A DNA stretch of 64,000 bases from JAJDOD01 sp039024895 (GTDB taxonomy: Bacteria; Pseudomonadota; Alphaproteobacteria; Rhodobacterales; Rhodobacteraceae), in the NCBI GenBank assembly GCA_039024895.1, contig JBCCPJ010000008.1, forward strand, positions 62,001 through 126,000, written 5' to 3'. Below the pieces are notes generated by a model. It had not been told where the DNA came from. It saw only the letters and a program-made list of their open reading frames with translations, and did not search any database. Below, piece by piece: positions 44,401 to 52,099 of this stretch; position 1 is the first letter of the stretch; every line of letters begins with the position of its first letter. The position numbers were made by a program, and so were the translations under genes.

Positions 44401-44618
44401 GCGGTTTCGGCGGGTCAGTCGAGTTGACCAGCATCGGCGAAGAAACCGGCCTAGTTTACTCGCTGCAACTCGATGGGGAAGTTGGTGACGACTATTCCCG
44501 TGCCGCCTTGACGGGCAGCGTGTCGCGGACCCTGGATGTGGGCACCGTGGGCGCATCGGCCAAGTTGTCGCCGGCCGGAGACATCGTCCTCGACGGGGCA
44601 TACGCACTGCAATTCTAA
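41472..44618 (+). CDS. Large surface protein: adhesin-like domains, internal OmpA domain, C-terminal barrel
   Basis: A 1048-residue exported protein. After a long signal (hydrophobic core LCAASLSLAALVPASA, ending near residue 49) come a lectin-like N-terminal domain (to about 215) and a Calx-beta-like domain (about 218-343, ending YTISDDD). A CshA/Ig-type repeat follows (about 360-440, VTFTSEAGFTGP). An OmpA peptidoglycan-binding domain lies at about 610-722, with LSQRRVDAVLRAL and QNRRVEF. Residues 745-1048 alternate as membrane strands and end in Phe, like an autotransporter barrel. An OmpA domain upstream of the barrel is unusual. It lies between ruvB and ybgC, where no gene of this type is expected. 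Confidence 0.8.
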   Translation: MTNKAQAVSFDGASPYKLPTAAQTVRHAHWKTILCAASLSLAALVPASAQQRSILNTGFEDGPQFPGPGGFFIRPDTSTLGWLSTDGEVEIWATGHSSQASASGSYHAELNPNNPIGLYQEVCLTNGEALSWSYDHAARSGGANPQTILYEIVSTDGGTTHQVLQSSSLPAPASNVGNTFTTRSGTTTYSGPTGIQRMQFRSTNPGSSGNFLDNISLTLVPYIELSSGTGSDLEATGGNMIQLAISGNVTAPLSIPFTVTGGTATNGVDYNVTAGSVSIPAGNYDGSSASSFFPLPISIVDDGTPENDETIIIELSATSGPAAQVAALDCSSAPITRATYTISDDDTAPVASNDVISTPTNGPVSVNPLTNDGGTTLDPTTVVLTGTGAPAGSTLAPDGKTLTVPGEGVWTVDPASGVVTFTSEAGFTGPLTVAAYTVNSIGGITSNEATISAAVNSPPQIEAIQDSFAIDDAATGGTTPTVVRNDNQFGSPITNPSLVTVTPGAAPTPAAGSITMNGDGTITVAPGTTVGSYSYPYQICDASAPTVCSTALATVVVGASSLIDEIEEDLVSVLEDDRAATVSRLSEQMNGFAANAGQRLRDRTGQGACLAQVNAILDTDNVLFDTDKAIIKPQSARVLDEIAAVLRGCAGSAFEIAGHTDSDASDAYNLDLSQRRVDAVLRALAARDVDTTGFTARGYGESRPIASNATAAGKAQNRRVEFLPLGTDMVANGCESDVHVRSLDAAANGDGANVDGQFLRDTHDCARDIRTVYEGSLSYLDVDGGVSQTMLNLTYRRERFTDADSIRGYFAGAYLSKSSVSGVAEGDIDGIGINGGIYGADRLNSGLYVDYYLGAAVGKHDYELDFQAVSGPVTAGGKYTYYAAFAGAAISGDLEFGEKTVSPRVGVDYVYAPESDVDVSSLNGAPVSGSLELSSLSGGRLFAEVATEWDVNEGAARLGVTPRVACYEALNGLDRACGFGGSVELTSIGEETGLVYSLQLDGEVGDDYSRAALTGSVSRTLDVGTVGASAKLSPAGDIVLDGAYALQF

Positions 44619-44792
44619 GGCGTGATTGGTTTCGGTGAGGCGGCTAACCAGAGCCGCCTCGTCGCCCTAGTGATTTGTAAGATGTGCATCGCGGTTACCG
44701 GTGTGGCACCTTGGGCCTAACGGAAGTCCAACCAATCGGCCCAAACCCAAACCGCGCTGGACCTTTAGAACGCTCTCCCCCATCGTCGTGCC

Positions 44793-45200
44793 ATGGCTCA
44801 CCGTTTCACCTGCCGCGTGTATTACGAAGACACCGACCTTGCCGGGATTGTTTACTACGCGAATTACTTGAAGTTCATTGAACGGGCGCGAACTGAATGG
44901 GTCCGCACGCTTGGTCTTGATCAAACGGCGCTCAAACGAGATGCTGGGATCGTCTTCGCCGTGAGGCGGGTCGAAGCAGACTACCTCCGCCCGGCGCGTT
45001 TTGATGATGAATTGACCGTGGTGACGTCGCCCGTGTCGGCCAGCGGCGCGCGGATCGTTCTCTCCCAAACCGTTTTTCGAGGCGACGAGACGCTTTTTAC
45101 ATCGATGGTGACGCTGGTGGCCCTGACGGAAGCCGGTGCGCCAGCGCGGCTGTCGCAGGAACTCCGGGCCAAATTCATGCCGGTTGCACCACGCACATAA
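44793..45200 (+). CDS. ybgC: Tol-Pal system acyl-CoA thioesterase YbgC
   Basis: A 135-residue hot-dog thioesterase. The active-site motif YYEDTDLAGIVYYANYLKF (residues 9-27) includes the catalytic Asp. It is the conserved first gene of Tol-Pal operons, although its own role in the complex is unclear. A 174-bp gap separates it from the large OmpA-like gene, so a promoter is likely in 44619-44792. Confidence 0.93.
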   Translation: MAHRFTCRVYYEDTDLAGIVYYANYLKFIERARTEWVRTLGLDQTALKRDAGIVFAVRRVEADYLRPARFDDELTVVTSPVSASGARIVLSQTVFRGDETLFTSMVTLVALTEAGAPARLSQELRAKFMPVAPRT

Positions 45201-45329
45201 GCGAATCTGCGCCGCTTCCCGGCGGATTTCCCCTTGGTTCTTATTGGCAATGGCTGCCTCTCTCGGGTAATCTATCCGATAACGAGGGACCCAGAAGACA
45301 ACAACACATGGGTCAGAGAGAGCAGGAAG

Positions 45330-46028
45330 ATGGAAACCGAAGCCTTAGCCGCGGCGGCACATGCCGACTTTTCTATGTGGGCGCTCTTTTGGCGTGCCAC
45401 GCTCACCGTCAAGCTTGTGATGATCGTTTTGGTGATCGCGTCCGTTTGGGGATGGGCGATCATCATCGACAAATTCCGCCAATATGCCCGCGCCCGCCGC
45501 GAGACAGGCCGGTTCGAAGAGCTTTTCTGGTCAGGCGAGCCGCTCGACGCGCTCTACGACGAGATCGGGCAGTCCCCGCCGGGGCGCACGGCCCGCGTTT
45601 TCTCCGCCGGGATGACGGAGTGGCGCCGTTCCCACCGTCAGGACGGGGAGATGATCGGCGGGGCACATGTGCGGATCGACCGCTCAATGGATGTGGCTAT
45701 TCAGAAGGAAGCGGAACAATTGCAGCGCGGCTTGCCCCTTCTCGCGACAATAGGTTCGACAGCGCCGTTCATCGGACTGTTCGGCACGGTGATTGGGATC
45801 ATGAACGCGTTCATCGAGATCGGACAGAGCCAGAGCACAAACCTTGCCGTTGTCGCGCCGGGTATTGCGGAGGCACTGCTGGCGACGGGTCTTGGCCTGC
45901 TCGCGGCGATCCCGGCGGTCATCTTCTACAACAAGCTCTCGTCGGACAGTGACCGGATCATCGGCGGCTATGAGAGCTTTGCCGATGAGTTTGCGACCAT
46001 CCTGTCCCGTCAGTTGGATCAGCGCTGA
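45330..46028 (+). CDS. tolQ: Tol-Pal inner-membrane motor protein TolQ
   Basis: Proton-channel subunit of the TolQRA complex that pulls the outer membrane inward during division. It has 232 residues with three membrane helices (about 22-44, 136-158 and 170-192). The family motif GLFGTVIGIMNAF and the AVVAPGIAEALLATGLGL stretch are clear. The ATG at 45330 has an AGCAGGA site. The stop overlaps tolR by one base. Confidence 0.95.
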   Translation: METEALAAAAHADFSMWALFWRATLTVKLVMIVLVIASVWGWAIIIDKFRQYARARRETGRFEELFWSGEPLDALYDEIGQSPPGRTARVFSAGMTEWRRSHRQDGEMIGGAHVRIDRSMDVAIQKEAEQLQRGLPLLATIGSTAPFIGLFGTVIGIMNAFIEIGQSQSTNLAVVAPGIAEALLATGLGLLAAIPAVIFYNKLSSDSDRIIGGYESFADEFATILSRQLDQR

Positions 46029-46492
46029 TGGGTGCCGCACTCCAACAGGCGGACCCAGAGCGCGGGCGTCGCCGTCGGCGAAGACGAAACCGCGCCATGT
46101 CCGAAATCAACGTGACACCGTTTGTGGACGTCATGATGGTGTTGCTGATTATCTTCATGGTGGCAGCTCCTTTGACCACCGTTGGCGTACCGGTCGAGCT
46201 GCCCAAGACCGCCGCCACCAGCCTGCCTTCCGAACAAGAGGAACCGCTGGCGGTGACGCTCACGGCTGATGGCCTGGTCCAAATCCAGACGACCGAGGTG
46301 GCGGAGACTGAAATCGTGCCGCGCCTACAGGCCATTCTGGCGGAACGCGCCTCCGATCGGGTCTTTTTGCGCGCCGATGGGGCGATACCCTATGCCCGCG
46401 TGGTGCAAATCATGGGGGCGCTCAACGCGGCGGGGATCACCAATATCGGCCTTGTGACCGATACGGGCGGCCCGACGCTCGACGGAGGCTGA
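46028..46492 (+). CDS. tolR: Tol-Pal inner-membrane protein TolR
   Basis: A 154-residue ExbD/TolR protein. A basic start (RGRRRRRRRNRAMSEINVTP) leads to one membrane helix with the essential aspartate in PFVDVMMVLLIIFMVAAPL (Asp near residue 38). A periplasmic domain follows (VFLRADGAIPYARVVQIMG). It pairs with TolQ to couple proton flow to TolA movement. tolA starts 3 bp later. Confidence 0.95.
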   Translation: MGAALQQADPERGRRRRRRRNRAMSEINVTPFVDVMMVLLIIFMVAAPLTTVGVPVELPKTAATSLPSEQEEPLAVTLTADGLVQIQTTEVAETEIVPRLQAILAERASDRVFLRADGAIPYARVVQIMGALNAAGITNIGLVTDTGGPTLDGG

Positions 46493-46495
46493 GAC

Positions 46496-47602
46496 ATGCC
46501 GCTCGGCTGGACAGTTTCAGGCGCGGGGCATGTTGCCCTGTTCTTGGTGCTGATTTTTGGCGGTTTTTTTCGGGGTGATAGCATCCCCGAAGCCATTAGC
46601 GTGTCCGATGTGGCGATCATCTCCGAAGAGGAATTTGCCGCGCTTGCTTTGCCGGGCGACGCGCCCGAGCCGCAAACTGAAGCCCCGGACGTGACTGCGC
46701 CTGATGTGAACGAAGCCGAGCCCGAGGCCCCAGCCGAAGACACCGCGCCCACCTTGCCGGAGGCGAGCGAGGTCGCGGCACCTGAAACGCCCGAAGCACC
46801 GGATATCACTGTGCCCGAACCGATCCCCGATGCCGTGGTGGTCGATCAATCGCCGCCTGTCCCGGTCGCGCCATCGGAGCAGGACGGCACGTCGCTTGAG
46901 CGGGACGTTGTCGCGGCACCGGCACCGCGCGTTGCCGATGTCCCGCAAGTTGCTCCTCCCCCCGATGTGGAAACCGCCCCGGATGTTGTGCCCGACACGA
47001 CACCGGAACCTGCACCCGAAGCTGAGCCCGAGCCCGATCCCGAAACGCCAGCAGCGCCCGAGGCGGCCAGCGACCGGATTGTTACCGAGGCTGAGGAAGA
47101 GCAAACCTATGCGCCTGCGAGTTCCATGCGCCCGCGTGCGCGCCCCGCGCGCCCCGTGCGCCAGGCCGAAACGCCCGACCCGGAACCAACGCCCGCGCCA
47201 AGCACCGATACGGACGACGCCGTTGCCGCCGCCTTGGCGGAGCGCGAGACCCCAAGCGAAACGCCCGCGCCGAGCGGCCCGCCTCTGACAGGTGGCGAGA
47301 AAGAGGGGCTGCGCGTCGCCATAAGCCGCTGCTGGAACGTCGGCTCTCTCTCAACCGATGCGCTTGGCACGACCGTGGTCGTTGCCGTCGAGATGGAACA
47401 GAATGGTCGTCCGATCACAGGATCGATCCGGCTCGTATCTTCCTCCGGCGGGTCGGCCACAGGGGAGACGCAAGCGTTTGAGGCCGCCCGTCGCGCAATC
47501 ATCCGCTGCGGCACGCAGGGCTTCGGATTGCCGGTTGAAAAATACGACCAATGGCGCGAAATCGAGATGACGTTCAACCCGGAAGGGATGCAATTCAGAT
47601 GA
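46496..47602 (+). CDS. tolA: Tol-Pal protein TolA with a Pro/Glu/Ala-rich linker
   Basis: Links the TolQR motor to TolB/Pal across the periplasm. It has 368 residues: one N-terminal membrane helix with the SxxxH motif (SGAGHVALFLVLIFGGFF), a periplasmic linker of about 220 residues rich in Pro, Glu, Ala and Asp, and a C-terminal TolA/TonB-like domain (GLRVAISRCWNVG to EIEMTFNPEGM). E. coli TolA has a Lys/Ala helical linker instead. The acidic, proline-rich form implies an extended chain. Confidence 0.93.
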   Translation: MPLGWTVSGAGHVALFLVLIFGGFFRGDSIPEAISVSDVAIISEEEFAALALPGDAPEPQTEAPDVTAPDVNEAEPEAPAEDTAPTLPEASEVAAPETPEAPDITVPEPIPDAVVVDQSPPVPVAPSEQDGTSLERDVVAAPAPRVADVPQVAPPPDVETAPDVVPDTTPEPAPEAEPEPDPETPAAPEAASDRIVTEAEEEQTYAPASSMRPRARPARPVRQAETPDPEPTPAPSTDTDDAVAAALAERETPSETPAPSGPPLTGGEKEGLRVAISRCWNVGSLSTDALGTTVVVAVEMEQNGRPITGSIRLVSSSGGSATGETQAFEAARRAIIRCGTQGFGLPVEKYDQWREIEMTFNPEGMQFR

Positions 47603-47712
47603 TATGGCTTAACACGGCGAAAAGCCGGACTGTCCGCACAGGGCTCAGAAGCAAGCGCGATGCGGATACGCGCCCCAGTCAAACTCGCCGAAACCGGATG
47701 GAGACCAACGTG

Positions 47713-49038
47713 ATGAAAGCTCTTCTTGCCGCCTTGTTCGGCTTGGTACTGTTGGTTCCCGCCCAGGCGCAAGAGCGGTCTGGCCCGCTCCGGATCGAGA
47801 TCACGGAAGGCGTCATTGAGCCTGTCCCAATTGCCGTGGCACCCTTTATTGCGGAAAACGACGCCGCCGCACAATTCGCCCAAGAGATTACCGGTGTTGT
47901 GGCCTCCGACCTTACGGGAACCGGTCTTTTCCGCGATCTGCCGAGAGAAGCGTATATCAGCCAGATATCCGACTTCGATGCACAGGTCGCCTACGCCGAT
48001 TGGAAGGCGATCAACGCCGAAGCGCTTGTTGTCGGGGCCGTCACACTGACATCTGACAACCAGCTATTGGTGAAGTTTCGCCTCTTTGACATTTTCACGG
48101 GCCAACCGCTTGGAGATGGTCTGCAATTCGCGGGGGCCACGAATGCGTGGCGCCGTGTTGCCCATAAAGTGGCCGATCAGGTCTATTCGCGGATCACCGG
48201 TGAGGACGGATATTTCGATAGCCGCGTTGTCTATGTCGAGGAAACCGGTCCGAAGAACAACCGTCAGAAGCGGCTCGCCATCATGGATTATGACGGCGCA
48301 AATGTGCAGTACTTGACCGACGCCTCTTCCATCGTTTTGGCTCCGCGCTTTTCGCCAACGGGCGACCGGGTGCTCTATACGAGCTACGAAACCGGGTTTC
48401 CGGCGATCTACGAACTTTCCGTCGGTGCTGTTCAAAAACGTGGTCTCTCCAGTCTTGACGCCGAATCCATGACCTTCGCACCGCGCTATGCCCCCGATGG
48501 GCGCACGGTCGTGTATTCGGAGGCGCGCGGTGGCAACACGGATATCTTCAAGCTTGACCTTGCAAGCGGCGAGCGGCAGCGCCTGACCAATGCGCCGTCC
48601 ATCGAGACTGCACCATCTTTTTCACCCGATGGCAGCCAGATCGTGTTTGAGAGTGATCGCTCCGGCAATCAACAACTTTATATCGTGAGCGCAAACGGTG
48701 GCGAGCCGACCCGTATCAGCTTTGGCCAAGGCCGATATGGTACGCCGGTTTGGTCGCCGCGCGGAGATTTCATCGCCTTCACCAAACAGAATGCGGGGCG
48801 CTTTCATATCGGTGTGATGCGCACCGATGGCTCGAACGAGCGACTTCTTACGGCTTCTTTCCTTGATGAAGGGCCCACTTGGGCACCGAACGGGCGCGTC
48901 TTGATGTTCACCCGCGAAAGTGCGGGTGCCGATGGGCAGCCTGCGCTTTTCAGCGTCGATATCTCAGGGCGGAACCTGCGCCGTGTCCCAACGTCCACCG
49001 CCGCATCGGACCCGGCATGGTCACCGCTTCTGCCGTAG
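47713..49038 (+). CDS. tolB: Tol-Pal periplasmic beta-propeller protein TolB
   Basis: A 441-residue periplasmic protein that shuttles between Pal and TolA. A signal peptide (ending AQAQ near residue 18) is followed by the N-terminal domain and a six-bladed propeller with repeated FSPDG-type motifs (APRFSPTGDRV, APRYAPDGRTV, APSFSPDGSQI, PVWSPRGDFI). The ATG at 47713 has GGAG nine bases upstream. A large hairpin follows at 49071-49124. pal is not adjacent. Confidence 0.95.
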   Translation: MKALLAALFGLVLLVPAQAQERSGPLRIEITEGVIEPVPIAVAPFIAENDAAAQFAQEITGVVASDLTGTGLFRDLPREAYISQISDFDAQVAYADWKAINAEALVVGAVTLTSDNQLLVKFRLFDIFTGQPLGDGLQFAGATNAWRRVAHKVADQVYSRITGEDGYFDSRVVYVEETGPKNNRQKRLAIMDYDGANVQYLTDASSIVLAPRFSPTGDRVLYTSYETGFPAIYELSVGAVQKRGLSSLDAESMTFAPRYAPDGRTVVYSEARGGNTDIFKLDLASGERQRLTNAPSIETAPSFSPDGSQIVFESDRSGNQQLYIVSANGGEPTRISFGQGRYGTPVWSPRGDFIAFTKQNAGRFHIGVMRTDGSNERLLTASFLDEGPTWAPNGRVLMFTRESAGADGQPALFSVDISGRNLRRVPTSTAASDPAWSPLLP

Positions 49039-49070
49039 CTTTTCCTTTGTCAGAACGCCCGAAGTAAAAG

Positions 49071-49124
49071 AGGCAGAACCCGTGGCGCATGCTCCCTCGC
49101 GAACATGCAATCCGGGTTCTGCCT
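49071..49124 (+). terminator. Large stem-loop downstream of tolB
   Basis: A perfect 12-base stem AGGCAGAACCCG (49071-49082) with its complement at 49113-49124; the loop can form an inner GCATG/CATGC stem. There is no T-run, so it may stabilise mRNA or act as a Rho-assisted end. Confidence 0.5.
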
Positions 49125-49208
49125 GACCGCCACTGATCCCCGTTTGTGAGTGTCCCACAGGGCGGCCAATTCCGTTTGCGCCGGTTGCGGCGCTGGTCTG
49201 TTGTCGTT

Positions 49209-49559
49209 TCAGGCGGCTTTACGAAATGGCACGCCCCGACCGGTGATCATACCGAGTTCAGCCATGCGTCCGAGTACCTGATAATAGCCATCCGTTTCGG
49301 GAACAGCGGTAAGTTGAAATGTGAAATCCGGCAGATCAAAGGCCGGGTCCTGGTCATCGGACCTGACAACGAGACTGCCGCGCATTCTGACGAGGCTCGG
49401 GAGGTCCCAAAATCGCTCGGCCAGTTTCTGCGCCAAGGGTTCGGGTGCTGTCACAATCAGCCGCGGGCCAGATGAAGCGCCCCGCATTGAAAACAGCGGC
49501 GTGGTCAAATGCCCGGTGTCGGATGAAAGGTCCAAAGTATGTGTAGGTGTCTGTAACAT
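49209..49559 (-). CDS. Small protein of unknown function, inverted within the Tol-Pal locus
   Basis: A 116-residue soluble protein not assigned to a family. The middle, ERFWDLPSLVRMRGSLVVRS, and the C-terminal YYQVLGRMAELGMITGRGVP look conserved in character. There is no signal peptide, membrane helix or metal motif. It lies on the strand opposite to tolB and pal, 140 bp upstream of the methyltransferase gene's 3' end. Confidence 0.6.
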   Translation of the reverse strand: MLQTPTHTLDLSSDTGHLTTPLFSMRGASSGPRLIVTAPEPLAQKLAERFWDLPSLVRMRGSLVVRSDDQDPAFDLPDFTFQLTAVPETDGYYQVLGRMAELGMITGRGVPFRKAA

Positions 49560-49696
49560 GCCGCCGAGTTAGGGATGCGGGGCGAGCAATAAAGGGGGAA
49601 AGCATGTCCTCTTTTCCCCCGCGAACGTAGCGTCACAAGCTGTTTAAAGCCGCGCCGCGCGCGTGGGCGTTTGATGGGTTGCGAAAATTTGTCCGT

Positions 49697-50461
49697 TTAA
49701 TCAGGCTTTTGCAGCCACCAGACTTGTTCGCTCGGAAAGTCGCGCGCCCAATCGACGATTTTAGAGAATGACGTACCGTCATTATTTTTCCCCGCGTAAA
49801 GTTCGCGAAAGTCGAGAACGTGAAACCCAATCTCCTGGAAAAGTTTGAACCAGCCTGCAATCGGTAGGCTGAACTCAATACCGCCCGGCTCAATCTCCAC
49901 CTCAGTCCAATCGAGCCGTCCAAGCGTTCGATAGGGTCGGTGAAGCATGTGATCGGCGACGTCGCCATTCAAAGGTGTCGCCGCGAGCATCAAGGGATGG
50001 GTGCCGAGGAAAGTGAGGTGCCCGCCAGGGCGGAGCAGGCGATAAGCTTCGCGCAACCAGATGTCGGGGTCGCACCAAATTGCCGCGCCGTATTCGGAGA
50101 CCGCAAAGTCAAAACTCTCCGACGGTAGACCTGTCGCTTCAGCATTTCCATGCAGAAACGTAATTTCTGCCGCGTGGTGCTGAGCCAGTCGGCGGGCGGT
50201 GGTCAGTTGGTTCTCGGACATATCAATACCCGTCACGCGCGCGCCGCGCCGGGCCATCCAGCCCGACACATACCCAGTGCCGCACCCAAGTTCGATGGCG
50301 TCCAGCCCCGTCATGTCGTTGGGTAGTATAGGGGCCTCCGTTTCCGAGGCAGCCCAAATGCCCCATCTCGGCGGATCGCAGGCCCAGAGGCGTTCGCCGC
50401 CCTCCACCCAGTCATCGGCCATGGCGTTCCAAAAGTCGCGATTTACTTGAACATGGGACAT
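49697..50461 (-). CDS. Class I SAM-dependent methyltransferase
   Basis: A 254-residue methyltransferase of the Methyltransf_11 type. Motif I is AIELGCGTGYVSGWMARRGA near residue 55, motif post-I VTGIDMSENQL, and motif III LRPGGHLTFLGTHP. The substrate is unknown. The ATG at 50461 gives MSHVQVNRDFWNAMADDW, a usual start for this group. It is divergent from pal and, with 49209, separates tolB from pal. Confidence 0.85.
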   Translation of the reverse strand: MSHVQVNRDFWNAMADDWVEGGERLWACDPPRWGIWAASETEAPILPNDMTGLDAIELGCGTGYVSGWMARRGARVTGIDMSENQLTTARRLAQHHAAEITFLHGNAEATGLPSESFDFAVSEYGAAIWCDPDIWLREAYRLLRPGGHLTFLGTHPLMLAATPLNGDVADHMLHRPYRTLGRLDWTEVEIEPGGIEFSLPIAGWFKLFQEIGFHVLDFRELYAGKNNDGTSFSKIVDWARDFPSEQVWWLQKPD

Positions 50462-50613
50462 GGGCGCGCTCCTTGTGGTGATATTGCCTAACAGAAAAGT
50501 GACCGGCATGTCTTCGCCGAGTGATGAGTTGTGCATTTGCCCAGTTTTCATTGCGTGTCAGCGGTGGTAATTTGCCGATCAAGAGCAGAGAAAACACGCC
50601 ACAGGTGATGAAG

Positions 50614-51114
50614 ATGACATTTAGAAATACTGCGATCCTCCTCGCTGTGCTGGCCCTGGGTGCCTGCACCAATGCTGACCGTTTTGGAGAAGGCGGCGCG
50701 AATAGCGCCGGTGGCGCTGGCGTGGCAGGCTCGGTGAACGATCCAACGTCACCCGCCTATTTCAACGCAACGATCGGCGACCGCGTCCTTTTCGCGGTGG
50801 ATCAATCGACGCTGACTTTTGAAGCGCAGCAGCTTCTCGATGGGCAGGCGCAGTGGTTGCTGGCGAACGGGGATTATTCGGCTCTGGTCGAAGGCCATGC
50901 CGATGAGCAGGGGACCCGTGAGTATAACTTGGCCCTCGGGGCGCGGCGCGCTTCGGCGGTGCAGAACTATCTGATTTCGAAAGGGGTCGCACCGGGACGG
51001 CTGCGCACGATCTCCTATGGTAAGGAACGTCCGATTGAGATTTGTTCGGACGAAGCGTGCTATTCGCAAAATCGCCGCTCCGTGACTGTGATCACCGCCG
51101 GGTCGGGCGTCTAG
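50614..51114 (+). CDS. pal: Peptidoglycan-associated lipoprotein Pal
   Basis: Outer-membrane lipoprotein that binds peptidoglycan and TolB. It has 166 residues. The signal ends in lipobox LGAC, giving a lipidated Cys near residue 18. The OmpA domain is complete, with VLFAVDQSTLTFEAQQLLDG, EGHADEQGTREYNLALGARR and SQNRRSV. The ATG at 50614 is preferred over 50608 because AGGTG is six bases upstream of it. Both genes preceding it run on the opposite strand, so pal needs its own promoter. Confidence 0.95.
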   Translation: MTFRNTAILLAVLALGACTNADRFGEGGANSAGGAGVAGSVNDPTSPAYFNATIGDRVLFAVDQSTLTFEAQQLLDGQAQWLLANGDYSALVEGHADEQGTREYNLALGARRASAVQNYLISKGVAPGRLRTISYGKERPIEICSDEACYSQNRRSVTVITAGSGV

Positions 51115-51135
51115 CGGTCAGAACGGAGGCGCGTG

Positions 51136-52008
51136 ATGAGAAACTTCCTTTTCGGGTGCCTTTTACTGGCAACGCCGCTTCAGGCGCAGGACGCCCAGAC
51201 GCTCGCCGATATCCGGCAGGAGTTGACGGTCGTATTTGTCGAGATGCAAAAGCTGCGGCGCGAATTGTCGACCACTGGCGGTGTCAGTGCTAATCTGGCG
51301 GGAACGAATGCATTGCAACGTCTCGATGCCATGGAGGCGGAGTTGCAGCGCCTGACCGCTGCGACGGAGCGCCTGACCAACCGGGTTGATCGCGTCGTGG
51401 CCGATGGGACCAATCGCATCGGTGATCTGGAGTTCCGGCTCTGCGAGCTGGAAACCGGCTGCGATATCGCATCTTTAGGAGAAACACCCACCCTGGGAGG
51501 GGGCGAACTGCCTGCCGCAAGCGGTGGCGCCAGAATCGAAGGGGCTGCGGCGCCAGCACCCGCGCCATGGTCGGGCTCGAGTGATATTGCCGGAAACCTC
51601 GCAGACCTGAGCGGAGTCGAGCTGGCCTTTGCCGAGAAAGAGGATTTCGAGCGTGCGAAAGCAAGCTACGATGGCGGAAACTTCGAAGGCGCGGCAGAAC
51701 AGTTCCAACGGTTCACCGACACCTATCAAGGGGGACCACTGACCGGGCTGGCGCATTTGATGCGCGGGGAAAGCCTCTCAAAACTCGGTCTGAATTCAAG
51801 CGCGGCGCAGGCGTATTTGGAGAGCTACTCCGGCACGCCAAACGGGCCCACATCTTCGACGGCTTTGCTCAAGCTTGGCGTATCGCTCAACCAGCTTGGG
51901 CAGACGCAACAGGCTTGTATCACGCTGAACGAGGTGACGCTCCGTTTCCCATCATCCGACGCCTCGCTTGAAGCACAGGCTGCGCGCGCGTCGATGGGAT
52001 GCTCTTGA
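51136..52008 (+). CDS. cpoB: Tol-Pal system protein CpoB/YbgF
   Basis: A 290-residue periplasmic protein that coordinates Tol-Pal with septal peptidoglycan synthesis. It has a signal peptide (ending LQAQD near residue 18), a coiled coil (about 22-110), a Pro/Ala/Gly linker and C-terminal TPR repeats (about 170-285, FERAKASYDGGNFEGAAEQF). The ATG at 51136 has GGAGG six bases upstream. It directly follows pal. Confidence 0.93.
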   Translation: MRNFLFGCLLLATPLQAQDAQTLADIRQELTVVFVEMQKLRRELSTTGGVSANLAGTNALQRLDAMEAELQRLTAATERLTNRVDRVVADGTNRIGDLEFRLCELETGCDIASLGETPTLGGGELPAASGGARIEGAAAPAPAPWSGSSDIAGNLADLSGVELAFAEKEDFERAKASYDGGNFEGAAEQFQRFTDTYQGGPLTGLAHLMRGESLSKLGLNSSAAQAYLESYSGTPNGPTSSTALLKLGVSLNQLGQTQQACITLNEVTLRFPSSDASLEAQAARASMGCS

Positions 52009-52011
52009 TCA

Positions 52012-52099
52012 GGGATTGCGCTTGCCTTCGGCAGTCGCTCCGCCGGGGGCGGTTTCACCTCCCCCGGACCCCCTCCAAGGTATTTTTCACCAGATGAAG
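52012..52099 (+). repeat. Dispersed hairpin repeat, copy b, overlapping the tilS start
   Basis: Closely matches 36161-36248 over about 88 bp. It has a TTGCGCTTGCCTTCGGCAGT start, a near-perfect hairpin (52043-52052 with 52058-52067), then ACCCCCTCCAAGGTATTTTT and CAGATGAAG. The final ATG (52094-52096) of the repeat is the annotated start codon of tilS. Confidence 0.75.

Noticed and set aside
44710..44757. Inverted repeat TTGGGCC/GGCCCAA before ybgC
   Set aside because: Only seven bases per arm with a 20-base loop; likely chance.
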